In this document: in pieces, positions 23,501 to 33,071 of the stretch
How the letters are laid out: each line of letters begins with the position of its first letter
Numbering within the stretch: position 1 is the first letter of the stretch
Assembly (NCBI GenBank): GCA_032718475.1
Contig: JAUCBJ010007275.1
Coordinates: forward strand, 35,666-99,665
Length of the DNA stretch: 64,000 bases
DNA from: Nemertoderma westbladi
Lineage: Eukaryota; Xenacoelomorpha; Nemertodermatida; Nemertodermatidae
Direction of reading: 5' to 3'
Position numbers and translations under genes: made by a program
The notes under the pieces: generated by a model
What the model was told of the DNA's origin: nothing
What the model saw: only the letters and a program-made list of their open reading frames with translations
Databases searched by the model: none

Positions 23501-25169
23501 GAAATCTGGAATACCAGACGTCTCGCAAGGAATCTCACCCCTGCTGCAGAGAGCAATGTATCACTACAGTTCCTGGAATCGGCTCTGTAAAGCCGTCACA
23601 TATTTAAGGAGATGTTTTCATCATCACTACTCCAGGACGAAGACCATTAATGATACCGCTCCATTGACATCTGCGCAAGTTCATGTTATTAAAAATTTAC
23701 CCAAATATAAGACATCCGACCGGTTTCTAAAGGAGAAAATCAGTTACCAGGAGCATGAAGAAACCAATAAGCAGATACTGAGACTCCTGCAATGCTATGA
23801 GGATTCCGATAAGTATTTCCTGTTGTTGAGAAATCCGCAGATGCGCTTAAGGGATCGCTTCTCTAGCACAATGATAGATGGGTTAATACGTGGTGGAGGA
23901 AGACTCACCAATGCGCCATTATCCTTTGACACTAAATTCCCCATATTCATTAGAAATCTTGAAGTACAAATCAAGATGATTGTAGATGTTCACAGTAAAC
24001 TTTATCATGCTCGTAGAGAACGAGTTCTTAGCGAAATCCGAACTCGCTATTATTTTTATAAACCCCGTAGAGCTCTGAACCAAGTTCTTAGGAACTGCAT
24101 ACCCTGTAGGAAAGCATTCAGTAGGCCTTTAACACAGCGAGAGGCAGAATTACCTAGGGAACAAGTAAGCTTCTATGAACCACCTTTTACTAATACTGGT
24201 GTAGATTTATTTGGCCCTATTGAAGTATATCGTGCTAGGACTATAGTCAAGAGATGGTGTGTCATCTTCGTATGCATGACTTGTAGAGCCATCCATCTCG
24301 ATATGGTGAACGATCTATCTACCAACAGCTTCGTCTTAAGTTTACGCCGACAGATCGCTCGCTTCGGGACTAGTAATACCATGAGATCGGATAAGGGAAC
24401 GAACTTCATTGGTGCCAACAACGAAATCCAGGCTTACGTGAAGGACTGGAACCAAAGACAGGTGGACGATCAGCTAAGGATAACAGCGTCTAGCTGGACC
24501 TTCAAAGCCGCCGACGCCCCTTGGTGGGGAGGAAGTTGGGAGAGATTAATTAGAAGTGTCAAGACCGCATTTCACTTTATAGTGCCATGCCGCGCGTATC
24601 TCACCGACGAACTTTTGCGGACGTTAATGGAGGAAATAGCTGCCTATCTCAACGAGAGACCGCTTATGCCAGTCTCATCGAGTCCCGATTCCCTGGAAGC
24701 GCTAACACCCGCGCACTTTCTACTGAAGAAACCTGTAGCCATGCTCCCACGATCGGAGATTGCCGACGGAGACGAATACTGCCGTCGAACTTGGCAACTT
24801 ACGCAGTTGCTATCCCGTCGTTTCGCTGACCATTTCGAGAAACATTATCTGCCCACGCTACAACTTCGAACTAAGTGGTTTGCGCAGCAAGAAAACGTCA
24901 GCGCCGGAGATATGGTGCTTATTGTAGATTCAGACCTTCCACGTAAACGGTGGCAGACAGGTCGTATCATCGAGACTCACATCTCGGATGATGGTTTAGT
25001 GCGCTCGGTAGAACTCGTCGTCATGCGGCGTAACTTCAAGAAGCCAGGCATAATCTTTGAGACGCAACAGCTCAACCGCCCAGTTGGTCGTTTATGTTTA
25101 TGGAAAGAGACCGAGAACTCTCCGGAAACTATGGAAGGCAAGACACTCTTCCCACGACCACCTCCCTAA
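20376..25169 (+). CDS. pol: BEL-A pol polyprotein (protease, reverse transcriptase, RNase H, integrase)
   Basis: Intact 1,597-codon open frame. Only codons after about 20,434 are homologous to BEL-B; the preceding ones are an out-of-phase artefact of the gag frameshift. In order: the last gag knuckle (CAKCGAKHH); aspartic protease LLDSGSTGTFID with catalytic Asp at residue 153; reverse transcriptase with VRVVFDGSA and YMDD at residue 648; the Pao-specific block STYFDPLGFISPV; RNase H with GDASD at 828, AEL and YWTDALL; integrase HHCC zinc region; integrase acidic residues at 1277 (GVDLFGP), 1339 (SDKG) and 1389 (GGSWERL); and the BEL C-terminal domain (KRWQTGRI). All catalytic residues I can check are present. 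Originally one frame with gag. Confidence 0.95.
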   Translation: MKSCGISGYAIIASDQDTNGETCYSDVKCAKCGAKHHILLHSEFERNNPSQVSEPEQHVQFSDVNDTDQESEMEGFYTYEFSDANESCYLINTAVYRALTYEKDTDNEFPPTTFDRQPSWKDPTSNVGIREFPVVQVRVHGPNKSYIVNALLDSGSTGTFIDQELAEDIFAGQPKFQTKLNMSGIMQVWKSTLTADYYVGALSTPQDKLGAQSIRSVKMVAIKNFATTQVEPYNWDEDESIQQLKIPRFQTDYPGVQILIGQNAHEALETLEKRPAQPQPLQTYAVRTRVGWYFTGPSRRTLKERLPQERIYQVSDWEVESSEVDELTKGIPYSSDNDDIYQLFDEENTIDLLTENKTWKNQVNLCQLIRPSGPIDYNDELNDEIERYNARTRDELAVRFFTQELVEPNSYDKALSIEEERAKQIQETTTRFLKDQGRYEIGLPFRKREPRFINNRPLAEKRITQLHRRLTANPSAKEMYQTQLKKFITKGYAERVPEGTPVTERTYYLTHHYVPKPGKPHEVRVVFDGSALYMGQSLNSELLPGPNLLQSLLGILLRLRQYSIAFASDIEGMFLQVKALERDRDSLRFLWWPEGDLNQKPVEYWMTIQAFGIISSPSNACSVVRTTANDNRDAFSKEVIDNIKRDIYMDDNLKSLPSVEEAIDVAKGTVECLKRGGFRLTKITSNSREFLEAIPVEDRGTKDLDLIKDDLPETKTLGLKWDTERDILFFQLKQQDNPVRTKRICLSILSTYFDPLGFISPVILIARSLVQQMWLENHSWDDPLKGELLTRWMKWEDSLPAIESFVISRAYFGHVLPTYSYQLHVFGDASDMGIGIVAYLRVETPDGIKVALVTSKALINNKLKVPRAELKAALYATAIGRNVTEQIDYPLEKTVYWTDALLVLEYITNEVCQFSVFVTNRVAIILSRTKIDQWRHCPGTINPADIASRGATPQELIDTPDWLGGPDFLSKEEDEWPPHLTTAEIRQAKGAEKVKPKTRASKSKLFKPTIDLSVLHTSGNDASDPQSLATNKSVVEIRDRDWKSGIPDVSQGISPLLQRAMYHYSSWNRLCKAVTYLRRCFHHHYSRTKTINDTAPLTSAQVHVIKNLPKYKTSDRFLKEKISYQEHEETNKQILRLLQCYEDSDKYFLLLRNPQMRLRDRFSSTMIDGLIRGGGRLTNAPLSFDTKFPIFIRNLEVQIKMIVDVHSKLYHARRERVLSEIRTRYYFYKPRRALNQVLRNCIPCRKAFSRPLTQREAELPREQVSFYEPPFTNTGVDLFGPIEVYRARTIVKRWCVIFVCMTCRAIHLDMVNDLSTNSFVLSLRRQIARFGTSNTMRSDKGTNFIGANNEIQAYVKDWNQRQVDDQLRITASSWTFKAADAPWWGGSWERLIRSVKTAFHFIVPCRAYLTDELLRTLMEEIAAYLNERPLMPVSSSPDSLEALTPAHFLLKKPVAMLPRSEIADGDEYCRRTWQLTQLLSRRFADHFEKHYLPTLQLRTKWFAQQENVSAGDMVLIVDSDLPRKRWQTGRIIETHISDDGLVRSVELVVMRRNFKKPGIIFETQQLNRPVGRLCLWKETENSPETMEGKTLFPRPPP

Positions 25170-25821
25170 TTCCTCAAACATCTAGGGACTCCCCAACGTG
25201 ATACGTCTGGAGTGGGTGCATGACTATATTATTCTATCTATTTTTATTATATTTTATATGCGAACGTTATTACAGTATGTACATTATTATAATCGTTTTA
25301 TTTAATTTTATTTAGTAGAATGTTATTTTAGATTATTTAGTAGGTTAGTGCAATATATTAGTGTTTATTACGTAATTACATATAATATATATTTAATATG
25401 ACGGCGAGAAATAATTCTTTCTTTTTCCTTACTGTCCGTATTATATTATAAATACGAGACTACAGTAAGATGACATGTCAGTACTTATTAAAGTACAATA
25501 AAGCTCCTACTATATTTAAGTATTATTGGTAGGCAGAGTATTAGGAATGCAAAGTTCAGATCCTCGTGTCTCGGCTAAACCAAGCTTTGGGTAGACCTTG
25601 GAAACGACTTGCCTCTTCACACTGACATTGCTTCGTGCGATATTGCTCTTCTACTTTATATTAAATAATACATATAGTAGCGTGATGTCCCTATAACAGT
25701 AGCGTAAAACGCAAATAAATCTGTTAAACCTTTTGACCATCTGTAATTTTAGTCGATTAAGATATCGCGGCACCCACCGATATACTTGAAAGACAAATTC
25801 TAGAATCAGTGGTTAACGTCC

Positions 25822-25842
25822 CCAGACAAGTTCTGGAATAAA
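25822..25842 (+). terminator. hairpin CCAGA/TCTGG running into AATAAA (cassette 1)
   Basis: Stem CCAGA (25,822-25,826), 5-nt loop, TCTGG (25,832-25,836), then AATAAA at 25,837-25,842. About 60-70 bases upstream is a second possible stem, TATCG...CGATA. It could be a 3'-end processing site for gag-pol RNA. Confidence 0.5.
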
Positions 25843-25985
25843 TCGGTGCCCATCTTAAATATTAATTTAATATTTATTAAAATCTGTAAAATTCAGATCC
25901 TTTAAAATTTCTAGTCAATTAAGATATCGCAGCGCTTACCGATACTCTTAAAAGACAATTTTATAGAATTAAGGATCCTAGGTCC

Positions 25986-26006
25986 CCAGACATGCTCTGG
26001 AATAAA
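25986..26006 (+). terminator. hairpin CCAGA/TCTGG running into AATAAA (cassette 2)
   Basis: Same stem (25,986-25,990 and 25,996-26,000) with a CATGC loop, followed by AATAAA at 26,001-26,006. The TATCG...CGATA stem is again upstream. Confidence 0.5.
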
Positions 26007-26825
26007 ATTGTGTCAATTTTACCATCAAATAATAAAATTCACGGGAATAAATTTAAATTCATATCTTAAATGAATTTCATAAATTGTCATTTCGTGCAAT
26101 TTATAACATTCCCAAAATTCCAGTAATTAATAGATCATGGGAGCGGAGATTCATCCTATTGAGCGTATTAGAGTGCGAGAATCTCCAACATATAGTCAAT
26201 AGCCGATAAAATTAATAATATCATGCATAAAGAGGATATTGACAATTAAAGAATTACTATTAAATAGCATTCCAGATCTGTATGCATGAGAATTACCCTA
26301 ATTCTACCGCTAGCTTTCCATAATGTCACCATAGCAACACCCACGCTAGAATTAGAAGCAAGTTAAAAGAACAATAGAAAGCTTGTCCCATTGCATAGCA
26401 TAGAGAATACATAGCACATGGTTAGTATCCAAGGATACACAGTAATAACGTGACATTCTGGAAGGCACTGACTAACGGACAAATGGCCTGTATGTGTACA
26501 ATTGGAGACAGTTTTGTGGAATTTGTGCGTTTATAGGTGAATGTTACTGCTAAAGTGTGTTTACAGTAGCTAGTCGCAATTGTGAAAGTAACCCTAACTC
26601 TAATATAGAAAGAACCTAAAGTGGATTCAAGCCTTTGGGACAGACAGTGGAGTGACTTGTGCCGGTTATCGTTGTCGTGCTGTTGCTACATGTTGGCGTA
26701 AACACCGCGACAACGGTACATCGGCGCTGAGAATCCCACTGTCCGGGGGCAAAGAAAGGTAGGCAGCGACGCTCGCTTGCCTAAACATAAACTCATTATA
26801 ATATTAATAAACCCAAATAGCAGAT

Positions 26826-28419
26826 ATGACGGAGTTGATAGAAGATGATCTTGGTATCAGGGAGCGATATACTCTACCTTTACAAGCATTTGTGGATAGC
26901 TTGATACGCGGTGAATCCGATCCAACCATTACGGAGGACGATGGTCGTTATATCGAACCGCCGATGTCCCAAGAGCAACTTACGCGTGAATTGGACTATC
27001 GAAAATTCACCGCTCGCTATACGCATCGTAATGGTATGTATATGGACTTCTTAACTACCGGCCATCTTATCGATTTACATGATACGGACGATGTAGACAC
27101 CGAAAGGGAAATGGTTCTATTTAAATATCATACCCAGCGGAGTCGTAACGATAAACCGAGAATAGTACACGAAAATTCTATTCGTAACAGACTGGAAAGA
27201 GAAAACGTTCAAGAACCGGATAAACGCATCGACTTCAGTGACTACCTGGAATTTTTGAGAGAAACCTATCTCAACATCGCCAGTCAGCAGAACCTAGAGA
27301 CTCGATATCCTCAAGGTATACATCATGACCCTATGGTAGAACTCAAACGGCTCTATTTCACTATGATGTATCTTACCGCCGATCGTCCACTACCTGTTAT
27401 CCCGGATAGTTTTGAACAAATGGAAGAATATTGCAAAACTGGAGAACGATCACCCGCGTTTCCTCTACAGGACGTACGTCTTTGGTATTATTGTGACGAA
27501 TGCCCTAGACCCAACCAACAAACTGAAAGACACAAACGTCCGCTGTTCCTATTTCCACGAACAACCGGCGATGGAAATTTATTGCGCATATTGCAGACTC
27601 CATAACTTGCATATTTTTGCGGTTTGCCCTCAATTTATGACTCAATGTCACCATTGTCAACTAAAGGGACACGCCAGTTTCGATTGCCCTTTTAATCACG
27701 ATTTGGAAAGCGTAGATGAAATGATCACACTACGTTACATCAGAGCTTGGGAAGCGAACGCTGATTTACATTGTGATTTGCGCCATCGCTATTATCCTGG
27801 ACGCGCTTACGAAGGAGTTTATGCGTTCCATCCTTATCTATTCGCTTCTGTCGAACAGAAATCACGCATATCGAGTTACGAACTACTGAAGCGCGTCGGA
27901 GAATGTATTTCAACCAAATTTGTACGCAAATTTCTCAGGAGTGTTAATCCTAGCGACCTTCATTCCTATAACTTAATCAATTTTATCCGTCAGGATCCGG
28001 ACTATGGAGACTTATTTGTTAACTCACACCCCGAGTTACAGGAAGTATATCGACGGCCTTACGAATACCGAGCCCGCGAACGCGAGTTGGAAAGAACCAT
28101 TAAACCCAGGAAGTTTCTGACTGCCTATGGTCCACCCACGGCTCTCGTTCAGACCACTCGTAAAGGACCCGTAAGAGCGGCCGTCCTAAAACGCGCTCTA
28201 AAGGCCGTTAGACCCCTCTCCCCCGACGTTGATGTCAACCAACCCGGCACTTCGACCGGCGGATACACCGACCATAATCCTACACCCTCTGATGCAATCA
28301 TATTGCACCCTTCACCCAGAAGTTATAGCCCTCCTTGTAAAGTGGCTCGCCCCAAAGAGAAAAAGACTCTGGCCAGCTTTAAAAAACTGCGTAAACGCCG
28401 TCCGCGCAAGAAAGACTAA
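26826..28419 (+). pseudogene. BEL-A ORF3, extra 3' gene, internally deleted
   Basis: Starts at ATG 26,826, which aligns with BEL-B 46,823. The first about 240 codons are acidic and soluble-looking. Near 27,541-27,568 the sequence jumps, relative to BEL-B, over about 3 kb and changes frame. The downstream frame is open to the stop at 28,419. It holds CAYC (27,583-27,594) with a following H-x4-C, then a canonical knuckle C-x2-C-x4-H-x4-C (27,656-27,697). It ends in a Lys/Arg-rich tail (EKKTLASFKKLRKRRPRKKD). I see no signal peptide or membrane segment, so it does not look like Env. Function unknown; nucleic-acid binding is inferred from the zinc motifs and basic tail. Confidence 0.8.
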
Positions 28420-28488
28420 CTGTTTAGAGTATTTACGTATATTAGAAACTGTGATTTTGTATATTTATAGACTTGAATCCCATTTTCT

Positions 28489-28496
28489 GGGAGTGG
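28489..28496 (+). promoter_or_regulatory. candidate polypurine tract of BEL-A
   Basis: GGGAGTGG lies directly before the right LTR. BEL-B has GGGAGCGG at the same place, and the 25 bases upstream are also conserved. The tract is short for a plus-strand primer. Confidence 0.5.
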
Positions 28497-29671
28497 TGTA
28501 AAAGCTTTTGCGGATATAATCAGTCCCCTTGCCCGCAAAGTACCATGTGGGTGTTTTAACGGACATAAAAGTTGTTCTTCTATATGTGTGCTTTGGAGGA
28601 CATGGCAAGACACAAAACCCGCAATGCGTCAAATCCTCTAGCACAGTGTAGCCTTGATGATTCAGATTACGACATCTAACAGCTGGTTGCTGGCATGGAA
28701 ACGGCCGTTGGACACATGGTTCTTTGTTCAGCTTAACAGCCAATCAGAGCGATTTTTACTTTAGACGTGGAGATATTCTACAGATCGTACTAGGTGTGTT
28801 CAGTCTTACAGTGTTAGAGTTTTGTTGTTTCTATCTAGGCCAAGAACACCGGCTCTGGAGTAAAATTGTTTTCAGACTTTAGAAGAAACATTAGTAGGCT
28901 AAGATTATAGAGCGTATAACTGTTATCAGCGGTACAGTCTTACAGTACCAATCATATCATATCTTAACCTACCGTCTTAATGCTTTTACTGTTGTCATTA
29001 TTTGTATCAGTTGGTTGAATATTATTACTTGGAGAACATCGATAAATAACCCAAATTTCCCAATTTTCTTGATACACTACAGGTTAGAGAGACAGGTTAC
29101 ATATAGCGATTGCGACTTATATTATTGTGGTTTGTAGTGAATTTAATGCTATTTGATAAGCACTACATGAGTCAATTGCTGTTCTCTTTATGTATGATAA
29201 AATTCATTGACGGTCGGCAGATTAGTGTGCAGTATTGTGCGGTACCAGTAGTGTGCATGATTGTGGCTGATAACTAAGCATTTCCTAAAGAATGCGCCTC
29301 ATACGTGAATCATAAGCCTTACCGTCTCACCGTTGTGTTTAGTATAAGTCATATCTCTGTTTACCTAGATAGAGCGCCACGTCCTAAAGGAACTGTTAAT
29401 ATTTCCCGAAAGTGAATAATATTCGTCAGAAATTATTTACTAACGATCAATCGAATAATACAGTAAGCTTACACTGCAATAAAATCTAAGCACTCCGAAT
29501 CCAGTCTCCCGGGTATATCCAGCGGGTGAATGGACGCGCACTAGGCTGGCTTCGGCTAATGTTGTGTTTATTGGTATTAAATACTTGTCATATGTTAAAG
29601 TCTATTTATAAACCAAAAGACATATAAATTTTGGCAGGTTAAACTGCTAAAGGTCTTCAAAAGCGCGTACA
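28497..29671 (+). repeat. BEL-A right LTR
   Basis: 1,175 bp, differing from the left LTR at 11 positions by eye (for example near 28,545, 28,693, 28,902 and 29,033). AATAAA at 29,478-29,483. Followed by the target duplication GATTA. Confidence 0.95.
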
Positions 29672-29679
29672 GATTATGC

Positions 29680-30165
29680 ATTTATTTTGGGCAAAAATGT
29701 TTTTGCTTTGGGGGCAAATGTATTTTTATTTTGGGGGATAATGTATTAGTTTTGGTGGAAAATGTATTTTTTTTGGGCGAAAATGTATTTGTTTTGGGCG
29801 GAAATGTATTTGTTTTGGGGGAAAATGTATTTGTTTTGGGGGAAATTGTATTTGGTTTGGGGGAAAATGTATTTATTTTGGGCGAAAATGTATTTGTTTT
29901 GGGGGGAAATGTATTTGTTTTGGGAAAATTTGTAATTATTTTGGGGGTTTTGTCATTTATTTTGGTGCTAATAATGCTTTGGGGAGCATTTATTTATTTT
30001 GGTATTGAATAATTTGTTTTGGTGTTGAATAATTGTTTTTGGTGTTGACAAATTTGTTTTGGTGTTTGAATAATTTTATTTGGGGTGACTTTTATTTTAT
30101 TTGGTGTGAATAATTTTTTTGGGGTTACATTATTTAATTTAGTGTAAAATAATTTTTTTTGGTGA
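29680..30165. repeat. 21-bp G/T-rich minisatellite
   Basis: Degenerate tandem copies of GGGGGAAAATGTATTTGTTTT begin next to the BEL-A target duplication. Units decay toward 30,165. A 93-codon frame through it is only the repeat translated (LGENVFV units). Confidence 0.88.
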
Positions 30166-30209
30166 AATTGTTATCAATTTAGGGATGACTTTAATTGGTA
30201 GCCATTTAC

Positions 30210-31562
30210 ATATGGGCATTTCCACAGAAAATGGGACACGATATGAAAAAAATAAAACTTTAAAAAATAAGCAATATGTCATGATTTATTGGGTAAAATT
30301 TCATAAATTTTTCGAATTTGACAACATTTACATTGATTTGAGGGTATAAAGTTGGAAATTTTGCGATTATATCGACCATCATCAAGAAAACACTTAAAAC
30401 ACTTAAAAACTAAAAAAATATCAAAATTCAAGGCGAAATATTTATTTTACTGTTTATCTATATACAGTAGGCTATCCTTGGTTGCTTGGTATCATTGTAA
30501 TCAGCCGTAAATGCACATTCCAATGAGATACAGTAGTTCTACGCCATAAACATAGAACGATTCTCGTACAATAAAGATTAAGAGCTACCTGTATCCAATT
30601 GTAACGTCAAACACTTTTTTTTACATTTTTTCTCAATTACTTCTCCATTGTTTGGCAAACCATATCGAAATTGTAATGACTCAATGCCGACGTAAGATGG
30701 CGTCTCTTGTGCCATTTGCAGCAATCCAGACTACCATAGAGGCTGTAATTTCAGTGAATGAAGTTTGTAACGTCCGACACATTTTAACGTCCGACACTAT
30801 AATTATTTAATGTATTTAATGTCTAAATTGCAGTTCATAGTGTAAAAGGCATAAATAAATAAAAATAGGTTTCAATAATTGCGATTTTCGACTCAAAATA
30901 ATATATTGATAATATAATTAAATAATAGATTAGATAAATAATATTGATAATATATTTGGCAATTATTGTTGGTGAAATTTAAAATGGTTTTCAGATTCGA
31001 AATCTGAAGATGAAGGCGGTTCTAATGTTATCTAGATTTCATTCCAAAGACGAAAAATAAAGCTGACGGAGGTGGCTAAATATTGCTATTATTTATGTAA
31101 CGTCCAACACGTAACGTCCGACACCATTCCGCACAACTTTGAATTGAAAATGTTGGTTTCAAAAGATCTGCAGTGCAATTTCGAAAACCTTTTCGAAAAA
31201 TAGAATAGTTGAGCTACAATTTGAGCCCAAAAATAATAACATACCAGTCTTCGGCATTAATTGCAATCAAAAGTAAAATATGTACAATAAAAAGTGTCCT
31301 ATTTTTGTAACGTCCGACACCTTTTTAAAAGTCAACTGTTTAAGAAGAATAACGTTTCCCAATGCAGTGTACAGTAGGCCTATTTGAGATAATCTGTCTG
31401 CGATATTATTATAAATTGTCTCATTTATTCAACGCAATCTGATGTCAAAAATTCAAGTATTTTCGTAAATTTAAAGAAAAACATTCAAAAATCGAACGTC
31501 ACGTAACGTGTCCGTAACGACGCAATTGTCCGTAACGTCCGACACCGTGGAATTGCCCATAT
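30210..31562. mobile_element. 1.35-kb inverted-repeat element with TAACGTCCGACAC motifs
   Basis: Inverted ends ATATGGGCATTTCCAC (30,210-30,225) and the complement of ATATGGGCAATTCCAC (31,547-31,562), one mismatch. If the element proper starts at TGGGCA, it is flanked by TA on both sides. Seven to eight copies of TAACGTCCGACAC or close variants are spread inside (near 30,604, 30,770, 30,788, 31,097, 31,110, 31,308, 31,530). There is no ORF. Confidence 0.6.
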
Positions 31563-31624
31563 ATTAGTCAAATTCACAACACTGTGTCTTGGTTGGATCA
31601 TATTGTGTCTACCAAGACATCACA

Positions 31625-31715
31625 ATTACAGTATGTACAGTATATCGGATATCACAAGTCCTATTGAAGTTGTTACAGTATGTACGTACAGTATATCGGA
31701 TATCACAGTCCTATT
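31625..31715. repeat. short tandem duplication
   Basis: Two copies of ACAGTATGTACAGTATATCG followed by GATATCACA(A)GTCCTATTGAAGTTG, separated by one base change and a 4-base insertion. Confidence 0.75.
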
Positions 31716-32209
31716 GAAGTTGGCCATTGATGATCATTTTTCTCTTTCTTTTGTATTTAATTTTAATGTTGGTGAAATCCCTCAGCACAAAGTCAAAAGG
31801 CGAAAAAATGCGATCCCAAGCCGCAGTGGGACAAGGCCAATGGTATTAACACTAGAGTATCTACAGTATAACGGCATACTGTACTGCATGCAGCAGCATT
31901 AATAAAGCTATGCCGACTTTCCTATAAGTAATCGAAATAGAGGAAAATGGTTTACGGATCTAGACTGTGACAATATGTACAATTATTGTATAAACACATG
32001 TATATTGTGGGGCAAACCACGAATTTGCGGAGACGTAGTGAACTGACACTGTTAGGTATGTTGGTCAATAATGGCAAATAGTTATGTCGTCGTCATAACC
32101 ATGTTGAAATGGTATTAATATTGTCGAATTTAAAGCTTTCGAATTGGAAATTTGTACGCATCAATACGACTTAAATTTGTGGTTTTTTAGTGACTTTCAA
32201 ACACTATCA

Positions 32210-32520
32210 ATTTAACAGTCTCCCGCTAGAGGGCTACATGTCTAAACATTAAATGTCCTCCCATATCTTTGCTTTTAATCTGAAACTTTGTAGATTTGTA
32301 GTAGACCATTAGCTGTGTCATTCAAAGGACGCTCATCCGTCTGTAGTTTTCTAGTCTACCGCTAGAGGGCGAAATGTCTCAAAGTAAAATCCTTGATCCA
32401 TTCCGTTATTTATGATCCGATCAATCTGAAACTTGTCTCATATGTGCTAGAACACATCCGATGTTCTTGTGTGGTCGGTAATTGGTCTGCAGCTCTCCAG
32501 TCTCTCGTTAGCGGGCGAAA
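32210..32520. repeat. roughly 140-bp degenerate repeats carrying CCGCTAGAGGGCG
   Basis: Three ordered units carry CCGCTAGAGGGC (32,223), CCGCTAGAGGGCG (32,359) and a diverged CTCGTTAGCGGGCG (32,504), each followed by A/C-rich ATGTCT or AATGC sequence. Between them 'AATCTGAAACTT' recurs (near 32,278 and 32,427). Confidence 0.65.
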
Positions 32521-33060
32521 AATGCATAGGTTTTGCATATAATTCATTCGAGTTGACACTTAACATTTAGACACTTTATGTCACGTGCTCCGCGAAGGCC
32601 CCACTTCCTGTATAACAACGTATTACATTTTTAAATTAGCGAAAGCTGTATATCATCAGTTCTCACTCAGTATAGGTTCGTTTATTTATTTAATTTGAAA
32701 ACATTGATACTGAAATGTGCTTATTTTCCTTATACTTTCTTAATTGCGATAGTTTCGTTTATAGTTTAGGTTAGAACACACTGACACTGAAACCTGTTAC
32801 TTTCCAATGACGAAATCGATGTAGTTCTGCCTATTGTATTGGTATGCAAAGTTCAACACTGAAAACTACCTCTTTCATTTTCTGGCGAATTCTACTAAAT
32901 CAGTAAACTTAGGCGTGTCCATATAAAAAATACCGGGGTTATTGGTGTTTGGTGTTTGTTGGTGTAGTTTTAAATTATTAAAGATTTAGTTTAAGACAGT
33001 TGAGCGTTCCTGAGAAATAAAGCTATCTAATATTAGATCTACAGACCCAAGTCCCATCGA
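32521..33060. other. non-coding stretch before the LINE tail
   Basis: AT-rich, with a short GTGTTTGGTGTTTGTTGGTG patch near 32,943. No gene recognised. Confidence 0.4.
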
Positions 33061-33071
33061 ATGACTGACAG

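Larger units (their letters stand above)
25170..26825 (+). other. BEL-A spacer between pol and ORF3
   Basis: AT-rich, non-coding, 1.65 kb. It aligns along its length with BEL-B 45,096-46,822. Its main feature is a duplicated cassette (about 25,741-25,860 and 25,907-26,020, period 164 bp). Both family members have ATAGCAG five to eight bases before the ORF3 start, a weak splice-acceptor candidate without a pyrimidine tract. Confidence 0.75.
13618..29671 (+). mobile_element. BEL-A: complete giant BEL/Pao LTR retrotransposon
   Basis: A 16,054-bp element bounded by 1,175-bp LTRs (13,618-14,792 and 28,497-29,671) that begin TGTAAAAGC and end CGCGTACA. The perfect 5-bp target duplication GATTA lies at 13,613-13,617 and 29,672-29,676. 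Order: LTR, 2.3-kb leader with tandem repeats, single-frame gag-pol (17,084-25,169), 1.65-kb spacer with duplicated hairpin/AATAAA cassettes, ORF3 (26,826-28,419, internally deleted), LTR. By eye the LTRs differ at 11 positions, about 0.9 percent, so insertion is recent. The gag-pol frame carries only one nonsense codon and one frameshift. The domain order and motifs are those of the BEL/Pao superfamily. Confidence 0.95.

Noticed and set aside
26757-26826. Splice signals for an ORF3 subgenomic RNA (AGGTAGGC at 26,758, ATAGCAG before the ATG)
   Set aside because: The donor-like sequence is not conserved in BEL-B and the acceptor lacks a pyrimidine tract; too weak to list.
26826-28419. ORF3 as an envelope gene
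   Set aside because: No signal peptide, membrane helix or furin-like site seen; the C-terminus has zinc knuckles and a basic tail instead.
29731-30012. 93-codon open frame with LGENVFV repeats
   Set aside because: It is the 21-bp minisatellite translated; length is a multiple of three, so the frame stays open by chance.
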